From assembly GCF_038008325.1 (NCBI RefSeq), contig NZ_JBBOYW010000001.1, positions 2,656,001 through 2,720,000 on the forward strand: a stretch of 64,000 nucleotides of DNA, given 5' to 3'. The notes beneath the pieces were generated by a model. It searched no databases and was not told the origin of the DNA. It saw nothing but the letters and a program-made list of their open reading frames with translations. This document shows positions 56,345 through 64,000 of the stretch, in pieces (position 1 is the first letter of the stretch; each line of letters starts with the position of its first letter). The stretch is from Lysinibacillus sp. FSL K6-0232. GTDB lineage: Bacteria > Bacillota > Bacilli > Bacillales_A > Planococcaceae. A program made the position numbers and the translations under genes.

Positions 56345-56938
56345 TCACTCCTTCGCAAATTGGACAATTTGTAGGTCTACCAATTGCGAAAACAACGCTG
56401 CAAGTGGTAAACCTACAACATTGTTGTAATCTCCTTCAATTCGTTTGACTAACAGTGTTCCCATTGTTTGGATACCATATCCACCTGCTTTATCAAATGG
56501 ATCACCTGAGTCTACGTAGGCTTCAATTAGCTCCTGTGATAGCTCATAAAAGACAACCGTTGTTTCCTCCACAAAAACGGTTTCTTTGCCATCAGGCTCA
56601 ATAATCGCCACGGCTGTCATCACGACATGCTTATTGCCTGATAGGCGTAATAAATGGGCAATAGCCTCCTCACGGGACCTTGGTTTATGTAGTAGCTCAT
56701 CGTTAGCAACAACGATTGTATCAGCACCAATAATTGTGGCATCGGCTGCTTTTTTAGCCACATCTCGTGCCTTTAACAGAGCTACTCCTTTTACATACGA
56801 CTGCATTGTTGTCGCTTGTACACTTGTTTCTTCTACTTCACTTGTTATCACTGTAAATGGTAGTGTTAGCAAGTCCAGCAATTCCCTTCGTCTTGGTGAT
56901 GCAGAAGCAAGCACAAGCTGATGATTTGTTTGTAACAT
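56345..56938 (-). CDS. maf: Nucleotide pyrophosphatase Maf
   Basis: House-cleaning pyrophosphatase acting on dTTP/UTP and modified nucleotides; associated with septum formation. 197 residues with LVLASASPRRRELLDLL, ADTIVVANDELLHKP, DSGDPFDKAGGYGIQ. Forms an operon with radC, as in B. subtilis. Confidence 0.96.
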   Translation of the reverse strand: MLQTNHQLVLASASPRRRELLDLLTLPFTVITSEVEETSVQATTMQSYVKGVALLKARDVAKKAADATIIGADTIVVANDELLHKPRSREEAIAHLLRLSGNKHVVMTAVAIIEPDGKETVFVEETTVVFYELSQELIEAYVDSGDPFDKAGGYGIQTMGTLLVKRIEGDYNNVVGLPLAALFSQLVDLQIVQFAKE

Positions 56939-57026
56939 TATCTAACCATTCCTCCTTATTTTCTATCATACCGAAGAATGGATAATTTGAAAATTTTCAA
57001 AAAATCAAGATAATGTTGATTTCAGC

Positions 57027-57665
57027 TTAAAATGTCACTTGAAGACAAGTATTTTTCGATTGATAATGAGCAAAAACATGTAAGCGAATAATATTGATAT
57101 CATCGGAAATCGTTGAAGCTGCCTTGCCGATTGTTTGCCAATCCTCAGGCAATGTTGAATCTTTCGCATCTTCCTTAAAATTTAATTTTTTACCGTCTTT
57201 ATCTTCTAAGGCAGCAGGAATTTCTGCAAGTGTAGGCTCCTTACAGCTTTCACCACTGACACGAAATGCCTTTTTAAAGGTTGCAGGGTCCTGTAAAAAT
57301 TCAAGCTGACTTTCTTCTGTCACAATACTTGTCCAGACATAGTATTTACCCTCAGCCTGAATAATCGCACTTTCTTTTAAAGAAGGATATTCAGCAATAA
57401 ATGCACTGGCACTTTCATAATTGGAATAGACGCCCGCTTGGCTGGCAAAAAACATTGATGCATTTGAGGTATTCTCCCCTGCTGTTGGAATCGTTTCTGC
57501 TTGCGATTCATTCTTTGCCACTCCACCATTATTTTTTGGTAAAGGTATCTGTGTACTTGCTTGGAGCACCCCTAAAAAGATAGCTACACCTAATAAACCA
57601 ACAACTCCACCAATAATGATTGCTCGCACGATTTGTTTTTTCATGACACGACTAACAATTTTCAT
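57027..57665 (-). CDS. SpoIIB-like membrane protein with SPOR-like domain
   Basis: A 212-residue bitopic protein: basic N-terminus, helix IIIGGVVGLLGVAIFLGVLQ (about residues 17-37), a Ser/Asn/Glu linker, then a globular part (MFFASQAGVYSNYESASAFI, YYVWTSIVTEESQLEFL). The FxQAGVYxNxxxA pattern is that of SPOR peptidoglycan-binding domains. Its place beside maf matches spoIIB of B. subtilis (engulfment). Overall similarity cannot be judged by eye, so the symbol is withheld. GAGGTG precedes the ATG. Confidence 0.7.
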   Translation of the reverse strand: MKIVSRVMKKQIVRAIIIGGVVGLLGVAIFLGVLQASTQIPLPKNNGGVAKNESQAETIPTAGENTSNASMFFASQAGVYSNYESASAFIAEYPSLKESAIIQAEGKYYVWTSIVTEESQLEFLQDPATFKKAFRVSGESCKEPTLAEIPAALEDKDGKKLNFKEDAKDSTLPEDWQTIGKAASTISDDINIIRLHVFAHYQSKNTCLQVTF

Positions 57666-57761
57666 TTATTTATCACCTCATCCTTCCACATAGCTATACC
57701 ATTATGACCTTCATATGGTATCAGTATATGTAAAATAAGAAGTGTACATGCGGAGGTGTTA

Positions 57762-57800
57762 TTGAAAACGATACTATCCTGCTACTGGATAGCTTTTTAA
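57762..57800 (+). other. Possible 12-codon leader peptide with overlapping terminator-like hairpin
   Basis: GGAGGTG stands just before TTG at 57762, which opens M-K-T-I-L-S-C-Y-W-I-A-F then TAA. The codons include CTATCC/GGATAG (57774-57792) followed by CTTTTT, an intrinsic-terminator shape. It may be an attenuator for the downstream cassette, a gene remnant or coincidence. The rest of 57666-57985 shows no gene. Confidence 0.25.
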
Positions 57801-58041
57801 TATAGGGACAAATTTTACTAGTTGAGAAACAAACTTATTGCTGTAACCTATGGCAATAATTCTACCCTTACTTAATTATTTTTACATCGTTCGTTTTTTT
57901 TAAGAAATACTATACGCAAATAAATGAAAACCAACATCCAAAAAATGAAATCTAGCAAAATAAATAGAAAGAAGTAGTGATTTTTATGAGTCGTAAAATT
58001 TTCACTATTTTTTAACCAGCTTTTTATTAGTATCAGTATGA

Positions 58042-58737
58042 TTGCAACCTATACAATCTCAGACCGAAGAGATACCAGCTTCTGAAACTATAAGTGATGG
58101 GTATATTGAAACTTTTATAGATGGGTCTGGAAATACAACTAAAGATGAGATTATTTACAACCAATTATTCGATGTTAAAGAATCTGAATCTGAAGAAATT
58201 GTATATATTGAAAGCGATGTTGAAGAAACATATAACGTTAATGATTTTATTACCGTAGAATCAGGGGAAATTTCACTTTATAATACTACTCTCCCTAGAC
58301 CTTATGCATTTATTGCATCAAAGTGTAATTGGACATTAAATCAATGTGGTACTTTATATGGAAAAAGTAAAGTAGATCAAATTAAAAAATTTATGTTTGA
58401 CTTTAAAAAAGATGCTGCTATTTCTGTAGTTGCTGCTGCAATTACTATGGTATGGGGGGCGCCTATTGTTGCAGTAGGTGTATTATTGGCTTCTTTAGGT
58501 GTGGGGGTTGTCAATCCACTACTAACAGCTTCTTTAAATGGGTATTATGATTCTACACGTACACAATATTCTTATTATGTTGTGGTTAAACAAAAGGAAA
58601 CTTTTAAACACAACCAAGAGAAGTATGTTGTCTATTACTATAACACAACAAATGGTAAACAGAGTACAAGAACTTCACAAAGTGCAAGTTGGATATCAGA
58701 GGATGCGGTATTAGATATAGGTATAGTTTCATATTAA
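58042..58737 (+). CDS. Unrecognised secreted-type protein with a damaged signal-peptide region
   Basis: I do not recognise this family. From TTG at 58042 it has 231 residues: an acidic pro-like region (QTEEIPASETISDGY, then KESESEEIVYIESDVEE) and a two-cysteine segment (SKCNWTLNQCGTLYGKSK). A strongly hydrophobic stretch follows (AAISVVAAAITMVWGAPIVA and VGVLLASLGVGVVNPLLTAS), then a Tyr/Lys-rich C-terminus. Upstream, ATG at 57986 starts M-S-R-K-I-F-T-I-F, the opening of a signal peptide, but hits a stop. One more T in the run 58008-58013 would continue F-L-T-S-F-L-L-V-S-V, and a TGA at 58039-58041 would still block it. So the gene is a pseudogene, phase-variable, or misassembled. A small membrane protein follows. 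Confidence 0.6.
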   Translation: MQPIQSQTEEIPASETISDGYIETFIDGSGNTTKDEIIYNQLFDVKESESEEIVYIESDVEETYNVNDFITVESGEISLYNTTLPRPYAFIASKCNWTLNQCGTLYGKSKVDQIKKFMFDFKKDAAISVVAAAITMVWGAPIVAVGVLLASLGVGVVNPLLTASLNGYYDSTRTQYSYYVVVKQKETFKHNQEKYVVYYYNTTNGKQSTRTSQSASWISEDAVLDIGIVSY

Positions 58738-58749
58738 AAGAATAAAACA

Positions 58750-58784
58750 AAAAAGTAGCTCTCAAATCGAGTCGCTACTTTTTC
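58750..58784 (+). terminator. Terminator of the secreted-type gene
   Basis: AAAAGTAGC, 14 nt loop, GCTACTTTTT. Confidence 0.8.
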
Positions 58785-58901
58785 TCTATATATCCAAATG
58801 GTACTTTATATTAATCTTTTACTGCTTAAGAAAGGGTTAGATATTCTCTTTATCGAATTTCTTTAACCAACATCGCTATAGGATTGGGAGGATTATGTGT
58901 A

Positions 58902-59090
58902 TTGCTAAAATTAAATGTAAAACAGCAATTATTGGCTACTTTTATTGTTCTTATAATATCTATCATTATCGCTATCACAACACCTTGGAATCAATATAAA
59001 CTACTATTTATGGCTCCCGTTATAGTTTTTTCTGCATTTATTAGTATCTTCATCTCAAAAAAATTTTTTAAACAAGATGATAGGTATTAA
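58902..59090 (+). CDS. Small two-helix membrane protein
   Basis: A 62-residue product from TTG 58902 (GGGAGG 9 bp upstream). It has two membrane helices (ATFIVLIISIIIAIT and LFMAPVIVFSAFISIFI) and a charged tail (KKFFKQDDRY). Size and topology resemble immunity proteins of some secreted toxins, and it lies just after a secreted-type gene. That is an inference from context only; a terminator separates the two. Confidence 0.55.
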   Translation: MLKLNVKQQLLATFIVLIISIIIAITTPWNQYKLLFMAPVIVFSAFISIFISKKFFKQDDRY

Positions 59091-59275
59091 TCTATAAGAA
59101 TAAAATATTTAGTACTCATCATAAACATCTTCAAGCCATAATAGCAACACTTCAGATTATGCACAGCCAAAAGAAGCGGCATAGCCAAAGACATATACAG
59201 ATTTAGATGCATTGGATCAATAGGCATCGAACTAGACTTTAAAACCATTATTGACAATATTCAACCCCAAATTTT
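59091..59275. other. Intergenic stretch without recognisable gene
   Basis: AT-rich DNA between the small membrane protein and the folC terminator. A segment near 59155-59215 has somewhat more even base composition but no frame with a start signal. I see nothing assignable. Confidence 0.4.
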
Positions 59276-59278
59276 CGC

Positions 59279-59322
59279 AAAAAAAACACAGCCTCTACTC
59301 ACAATAGGCGCTGTGTTTTTGC
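59279..59322 (-). terminator. Terminator of folC operon
   Basis: Minus strand AAAAACACAGC, 17 nt loop, GCTGTGTTTTTTTT. Confidence 0.85.
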
Positions 59323-59335
59323 TTGTAAACTACTC

Positions 59336-60595
59336 TTAAGCATCCTCAATCAATAAACGATTACGCACCGCTGTTAATAAATACAATGAGCCTGCTACAA
59401 TTGTGTGCTCTTTGTTGGTAGATTGCTGCTGTAAAAAGGAAACATAGTCTAGCAAAACTGCTTTCTTTGTCGCATTGGAAAGTGCCATCAATTGTTCGGC
59501 AGCCATTGCGCGAGAATTGTCAAAATCAACGAAATAAAAATGGTCGCTAACCTGCTCCAACAATCTTAAAATTTGTTGGACATCTTTATCTGCAAGTATA
59601 CCAACAACAAAGGTTATGGCTTCATTTGGAAACTCATGCTGAATTGTTTCCACTAATTTCGCTACACTCGCTGGATTATGCGCACCATCTACAATAATAA
59701 AGGGTATAATTTCTTCAAAGCGTCCTAAAATAGCGGCATTTTTAATAGCTTGTCGAATAGCTGCTGAGCTCGGTGCTATATTTAAAGTAGCTGCCACTTC
59801 TAAAAATGCTGTAATTGCCAATGCCATATTATTTGCCTGATGTGTCCCCTTCATTGTACGTTGAAGGTTGGAAATTTCGTATAAATGCTTATTATTCCGA
59901 TAGCATTCCCCATTACTCGTTTGCACGACAGAAAAGTGATATCCTAGCTCAAAAATAGCTGCCTTTTTTTGTATGGCTTCTTGTTCAACAACACGCTTTG
60001 CCTCTTCTGGCAATTCCCCAATTATAACTGGTCGTTGTTCTTTAATAATACCTGCTTTATGATGCGCTATACTTGCAAGCGTATCCCCTAAAAACTGTGT
60101 ATGCTCTAAAGCAATGCTTGGAATAATGGAAACAATTGGTATCACAACATTGGTGCTATCCAATAAGCCTCCCATCCCCGCTTCAATAAGAGCAATATCA
60201 ACATTACTATTGCTAAAGTGTAGAAATGCCGCAACTGTTAATAGCTCAAAATCTGTGAGCTTTCCACTAAGACCAGCGCGTTGCATTTGCTGAAAAACCT
60301 TATCCATCGCAGCCTGTGAAATCGCTTGCCCATCTACTTGAATTTGGTCATGCACATCGACAATGCACGGTGACATAAATTTACCGACACATAAGCCATG
60401 CTCCTTTGCAATTGCTTCAAGAAATGTTAATGTTGACCCTTTTCCGTTTGTACCCGCTAGATGAACGGTTGGCACTAGCTGCTCTGGATTGCCTACTAAG
60501 GATAGCGCCTCTTTCATTGCTGTAAGGCCGGGCTTAATCACATCATCGCTGTGAACATGCCAATGCTCTTTATAATAATTTAATTTAGGAATCAT
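59336..60595 (-). CDS. FolC-like Mur ligase family protein, second paralogue
   Basis: A 419-residue Mur ligase-type ATPase of the folylpolyglutamate synthase family. It has HLAGTNGKGSTLTFLEAIA (P-loop), EAGMGGLLDSTNVV (FolC usually has GLGGRLDATN), ALEHTQFLGDTLASIAHHKA and VDGAHNPASVAKLVE. The GLLDS change and the divergent N-terminus (MIPKLNYYKEHWHVHSDD) suggest drift of function. The start is ATG at 60595 with AGGAGG upstream, overlapping the upstream folC stop by 4 bp. Either both act in folate polyglutamylation/dihydrofolate synthesis or one is specialised. Confidence 0.87.
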   Translation of the reverse strand: MIPKLNYYKEHWHVHSDDVIKPGLTAMKEALSLVGNPEQLVPTVHLAGTNGKGSTLTFLEAIAKEHGLCVGKFMSPCIVDVHDQIQVDGQAISQAAMDKVFQQMQRAGLSGKLTDFELLTVAAFLHFSNSNVDIALIEAGMGGLLDSTNVVIPIVSIIPSIALEHTQFLGDTLASIAHHKAGIIKEQRPVIIGELPEEAKRVVEQEAIQKKAAIFELGYHFSVVQTSNGECYRNNKHLYEISNLQRTMKGTHQANNMALAITAFLEVAATLNIAPSSAAIRQAIKNAAILGRFEEIIPFIIVDGAHNPASVAKLVETIQHEFPNEAITFVVGILADKDVQQILRLLEQVSDHFYFVDFDNSRAMAAEQLMALSNATKKAVLLDYVSFLQQQSTNKEHTIVAGSLYLLTAVRNRLLIEDA

Positions 60596-61884
60596 TCCTT
60601 TACCTCCTGTAGCCACTGACGAACTTCAGCGATAAAGTAAAGAGAACCTGTAATCACAATTATGTCAGTAGGCTGCCTTTTGCGTAATAACATGCTAATC
60701 GTGGCTTGCCAATTTTCATTATCGCTTTTCTTCGCATTCGTCGACAGCTGTGCTAAGCTTTTGGCAGACATAGCATTTGGTAAACCAATTTGTGTAAAAG
60801 CAATGGAGGCAGCAACGGCATCCATTAATGCAATACTAGTTGCATGATCTTTATCTGCTAATGCTGCATAGACAAAGTGATAGTGATAGTTTGGATATAC
60901 CTCTTTCAACGTTTGAATAAGTGCAGTCGTTCCCTCTGAATTATGTGCACCATCTAGTACAATATAGTCTTGCCATTGTTCAAAGCGCCCTGCCCACTGT
61001 GCACCTTGCAATGCTTGGCGAATAGCTTGGTCAGTAACCGTAATCGCATTCTTTTCACGCAATGTAAGCATTGCTGTAATCGCAAGGCTTGCATTATCAA
61101 TCTGATGTGAGCCAGCCATTTTTAATGCGATATCCGTCATTAACTTATTGCCCATTTGATAAGTAAAGCGCTGACCATCTACCCCTTGCAAGCTCGTAGT
61201 CACTGTAAAGTCTTGCCCTAAAACAAAGCATGGAGCCTGCTGTTGCATAGCCGTTTCTGTTATGACCGCTAATGCTTCCTGATTGTGAACGCCTACAATA
61301 ACAGGAATGCCTTCTTTAATAATGCCAGCTTTTTCAGCAGCGACCTTTGCAAATGTATCTCCTAAAAACGCTGTATGCTCCAGTGAAATTGTTGTAATAA
61401 TAGCAAGAAGCGGTGTGACAACATTTGTTGCATCAAGGCGTCCACCAAGTCCTGCTTCAATCAATGCGATATCAATACCTTCGTCTGCAAAGTATTGGAA
61501 CATAATAAGTGTAACAACCTCAAAAAAGCTTGGAAAATCACCATTATAGTGTTGCTCTATGATTTGTGCGAGCTTATTAAAATAAGCTAAAAAATGCTGA
61601 TCTGAAATGGGCTTACCATTAATCGTTATCCGTTCATTTACACGTTCTAGATGTGGCGATGTAAATGCGCCTACTTTGTAATTGGCATGTTGTAGCATTT
61701 CTCTTAATGCGTTTACCGTTGAGCCCTTTCCGTTAGAGCCAGCTACATGAATAATGCGTAGCTTGTTGTGAGGGTTATCTAAAAGCGCTAGCACCTCTCG
61801 CATAAGGACAAGCGGTGCACGTTTATGGTCAACTGCTTTTAATGAAAAAATAAATTTAGTACATTCATCCATTGTATTAAACAA
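60592..61884 (-). CDS. folC: Folylpolyglutamate synthase / dihydrofolate synthase
   Basis: Adds glutamates to folates and, in many bacteria, makes dihydrofolate. About 430 residues: IIHVAGSNGKGSTVNALREM (P-loop), GAFTSPHLERVNERITING, EAGLGGRLDATNVVTPLL, ISLEHTAFLGDTFAKVAAEK and LDGAHNSEGTTALIQ. It keeps the canonical GGRLDATN motif, so it is the likelier true FolC of the pair. The start is set at TTG 61884 (L-F-N-T-M-D-E), 8 bp after GGAAG and matching the length of B. subtilis FolC; ATG 61872 is an alternative without a good ribosome binding site. valS normally precedes it. Confidence 0.92.
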   Translation of the reverse strand: MFNTMDECTKFIFSLKAVDHKRAPLVLMREVLALLDNPHNKLRIIHVAGSNGKGSTVNALREMLQHANYKVGAFTSPHLERVNERITINGKPISDQHFLAYFNKLAQIIEQHYNGDFPSFFEVVTLIMFQYFADEGIDIALIEAGLGGRLDATNVVTPLLAIITTISLEHTAFLGDTFAKVAAEKAGIIKEGIPVIVGVHNQEALAVITETAMQQQAPCFVLGQDFTVTTSLQGVDGQRFTYQMGNKLMTDIALKMAGSHQIDNASLAITAMLTLREKNAITVTDQAIRQALQGAQWAGRFEQWQDYIVLDGAHNSEGTTALIQTLKEVYPNYHYHFVYAALADKDHATSIALMDAVAASIAFTQIGLPNAMSAKSLAQLSTNAKKSDNENWQATISMLLRKRQPTDIIVITGSLYFIAEVRQWLQEVKE

Positions 61885-61956
61885 CAAAAACACTTCCTTT
61901 TCATGCAATATCTCTATTTTAGTACAAGTAACGTTGAATAACAGCGATTTCAATAG

Positions 61957-61995
61957 AAAAAACACACAGATAGGTGTGAACCTTTCTGTGTGTTT
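61957..61995 (-). terminator. Terminator of the 62008-62409 gene
   Basis: Minus strand AAACACACAGA, 14 nt loop, TCTGTGTGTTTTTTC. Confidence 0.85.
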
Positions 61996-62007
61996 AACTA
62001 TTTTTGT

Positions 62008-62409
62008 TTAATTCATTAGCTGGCGCGTTCCCAATAAAGCACCCATATTATCTAAAATAATTTTGGCGTCATTATTTAAAAGTGGCAATACATCTGAACG
62101 TTGCACTAATTCAAAGGAATTTTTTAATGTTCTTTTAAGCATAGAAATATCAAAGTTCGAACAATATTCATTAATTTTATGAATGGTTAATAAATCCGTA
62201 CGTGATAATTTCGTTTCTTCTTTTTGCTCGCTATTGCTTGCTAGTATATGTTTGATCAATACACGACCACTCGTATTCAATAATCGGTAATACTTTGCTT
62301 CTGATAATTTTAAAAGATTTGTTTCGATTAGTACCCTTGCACTAACAAAATCAAGATCGTCACAAGCTCTATTCACCTTTGTAATAATTGTTGCAATATT
62401 CCCTGTCAT
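62008..62409 (-). CDS. Conserved-looking hypothetical protein, all-helical
   Basis: Not recognised. A 133-residue soluble protein predicted mostly helical, starting TGNIATIITKVNRACDDLDF. Two similar patterns of helices are seen: CDDLDFVSARVLIETNLLKL and CSNFDISMLKRTLKNSFELV. The C(D/S)-(D/N)-(L)-F/D theme in both suggests a duplicated helical repeat, much like small TPR-like scaffolds. A strong ribosome binding site (GGAGGTATTG) and an own terminator argue that it is a real, separately expressed gene between valS and folC. Confidence 0.75.
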   Translation of the reverse strand: MTGNIATIITKVNRACDDLDFVSARVLIETNLLKLSEAKYYRLLNTSGRVLIKHILASNSEQKEETKLSRTDLLTIHKINEYCSNFDISMLKRTLKNSFELVQRSDVLPLLNNDAKIILDNMGALLGTRQLMN

Positions 62410-62571
62410 CTACAATACCTCCATTTAATGGGATATTTACTATTTTCGCCAACAAAACATTAGTCTTTGCTTCCTAATTTATATAAAACGACACTCATCT
62501 ATACTACTAATTATCCTTGATTTTACTATATACTTTTACCTAACACAACATATATCTTTCGTTGCATAAAA
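62410..62571. other. Intergenic region upstream of the hypothetical gene
   Basis: About 160 bp of AT-rich DNA between the valS terminator and the start at 62409. No further gene, RNA or clear promoter is seen. Confidence 0.4.
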
Positions 62572-62608
62572 TAAAAAAAGATGGATGACTTTATTGCCAT
62601 CCACCGAT
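62572..62608 (-). terminator. Terminator of valS
   Basis: Minus strand GGTGGATGGC, loop, CATCCATCTTTTTTT, just after the valS stop. Confidence 0.85.
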
Positions 62609-62612
62609 TTTT

Positions 62613-64000
62613 TTACATATTTTTCAGTTCCTCTAAGCGTTTCAAGACAACGGCATGCTTGCTCTCATAATCTGCTAATTTTTCACGCTCTGCGTTTACT
62701 AATGCTTCAGGTGCTTTAGCAACAAATTTCTCATTAGATAGCTTACCTGTTACAAGTTTTACTTCTTTTGCCCATTTCTCTAGCTCTTTTTCAAGACGAG
62801 CAATTTCTTCCTCTAGGTTAATAAGCCCAACAAGCGGTAAGAAAACTTGTGCGCCTGTAACAACTGCTGTCATTGATTGACCTGGAGCCTCTAAGTTCTC
62901 ACCAATTGTTAATGTTTCAGGGTTACAGAATTTTTCTAAATAGGCTTTATTTGTTTCAAGCACTGCCACTGTTGTAGCATCTTTTGCTGAAATAAACAAT
63001 GGTACTTTTTTGCTCATTGGTGTATTCACTTCCGCACGAATATTACGTACCGAACGTATAATATCCATTAGAAGCTTCATATTATCTGCTTCTTCAGCAA
63101 AATGAAGGTCTGTGCGTACTGTTGGCCATGCAGCTACTGTAATTGATTCACCATCGTGTGGTAAGTGCTGCCAGATTTCTTCTGTAATGAAAGGCATAAA
63201 TGGATGTAATAGACGCATTGTTTGATCAAGTACGTAAGCTAAAATAGAACGCGTTGTCTTTTTCGCTGCTTCATCCTCACCATATAGCGGTAATTTTGCC
63301 ATTTCAATATACCAAGAACAGAAATCATCCCAAATGAAATTGTAAAGCTCACGACCTACTTCACCAAATTCATAACGCTCTGCAAGTGATGTTACGCGTT
63401 CAATTGTTTCGTTTAAACGTGTTAAAATCCATTTGTCAGCGACTGATTTTTCACCTGTTAGGTCAATGTCATCATATGTCATACCGTCCATATTCATTAG
63501 CGCAAAACGTGATGCATTCCAAATCTTATTGGCAAAATTCCATATGGACTCTACCTTTTCTGTTGTATAACGTAAATCTTGACCTGGAGAAGAGCCTGTT
63601 GCTAGGAAATAACGCAATGAGTCTGCACCATATTGTTCAATAACATCCATTGGATCGACACCATTGCCAAGTGATTTACTCATTTTACGTCCTTCACCAT
63701 CACGTACTAAACCGTGAATTAACACATCTTTAAATGGTCGTTGTCCTGTAAATTCAATGCCTTGGAAAATCATACGCGATACCCAGAAGAAAATAATATC
63801 ATAGCCAGTTACGAGCGTATTTGTCGGGTAGTAGCGTTTGTATTCTGCATTTGCTTCATCTGGCCAGCCCATTGTAGAAAATGGCCATAGCGCAGAGGAG
63901 AACCATGTATCCAGTACATCTTCATCTTGTGTCCAATTTTCGCTGTCTGCTGGTGCTTCTTTGCCAACGTAAATTTCACCTGTTTCATTATGATACCAAG
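62613..64000 (-). CDS. valS: Valyl-tRNA synthetase, C-terminal part
   Basis: Charges tRNA-Val. The frame is open from the right edge of the window to the stop at 62613, giving the last 461 residues. It enters at [20 protein letters not shown], then [17 protein letters not shown], and has the class I signature [20 protein letters not shown]. The anticodon-binding helical domain ([20 protein letters not shown]) and the C-terminal coiled coil ([19 protein letters not shown] to the end) follow. The 5' part, including HIGH, lies outside the window. Confidence 0.97.
   Translation of the reverse strand, partial: WYHNETGEIYVGKEAPADSENWTQDEDVLDTWFSSALWPFSTMGWPDEANAEYKRYYPTNTLVTGYDIIFFWVSRMIFQGIEFTGQRPFKDVLIHGLVRDGEGRKMSKSLGNGVDPMDVIEQYGADSLRYFLATGSSPGQDLRYTTEKVESIWNFANKIWNASRFALMNMDGMTYDDIDLTGEKSVADKWILTRLNETIERVTSLAERYEFGEVGRELYNFIWDDFCSWYIEMAKLPLYGEDEAAKKTTRSILAYVLDQTMRLLHPFMPFITEEIWQHLPHDGESITVAAWPTVRTDLHFAEEADNMKLLMDIIRSVRNIRAEVNTPMSKKVPLFISAKDATTVAVLETNKAYLEKFCNPETLTIGENLEAPGQSMTAVVTGAQVFLPLVGLINLEEEIARLEKELEKWAKEVKLVTGKLSNEKFVAKAPEALVNAEREKLADYESKHAVVLKRLEELKNM

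Overview
The window looks like a chromosome segment from a low-GC, endospore-forming Bacillales, most like Lysinibacillus or a close relative. The evidence is sporulation genes (spoVB, safA, spo0B, spoIVFA/FB, a spoIIB-like gene), T-box control of hisS and trp, a 6S RNA beside aspS, and gene order matching Bacillus subtilis: recJ-apt, relA-dtd, a yrvJ-type amidase, hisS-aspS-6S; spoVB, comN and secDF; yajC-tgt-queA-ruvB-ruvA; safA; niaR; pheA-pheB-obg-spo0B; rpmA-prp-rplU-spoIVFB-spoIVFA-minD-minC-mreD-mreC-mreB-radC-maf; folC; valS. Genus is inferred from synteny and style, not from a search.

Left third (1-20300, mostly minus strand). A GntR regulator runs off the left end. A 6S RNA with its own promoter follows, then hisS-aspS behind a T-box. 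The amidase gene is on the plus strand, and a 36-38 bp tandem array of 24 core copies fills the convergent gap after it. Next come a YfcC-type transporter, yuzF, dtd and relA. A pseudouridine-catabolism pair (psuK-psuG) and a divergent MFS/MarR pair interrupt the usual relA-apt link. recJ is split by a 1741 bp group II intron inside the codons of its DYDADG catalytic motif. Exact removal of the intron restores one 773-residue frame. The intron's own protein gene is decayed and has lost its reverse transcriptase.

Middle (20300-46200). A six-gene trp operon (trpE-D-C-F-B-A, no trpG) follows a Trp-specific T-box; its TrpE is unusually divergent. Then come a chemoreceptor, a DMT transporter, secDF, comN, spoVB, a DUF421 protein, yajC-tgt-queA-ruvB-ruvA, an apparently frameshifted phosphotransferase, safA, niaR (without nad genes beside it), a DCC-family protein, pheA, pheB, obg and spo0B.

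Right third (46200-64000). A MATE transporter and a DUF4303 protein separate spo0B from rpmA-prp-rplU, which has an L21 leader. spoIVFB (short, no CBS domain), spoIVFA and the mreBCD-minCD operon follow. About 800 bp of interspersed repeats precede radC-maf. A SpoIIB-like gene comes next. At the site where B. subtilis has comC there is an unrecognised two-gene cassette: a secreted-type protein with damaged signal-peptide codons and a small two-helix membrane protein. Two tandem folC paralogues, a small unknown gene and the 3' part of valS end the window.

The strongest candidates for unusual biology are the recJ group II intron with its decayed maturase/HNH protein, the tandem array at 6001-6858, the divergent TrpE, the CBS-less SpoIVFB, and the secreted-protein/membrane-protein cassette.
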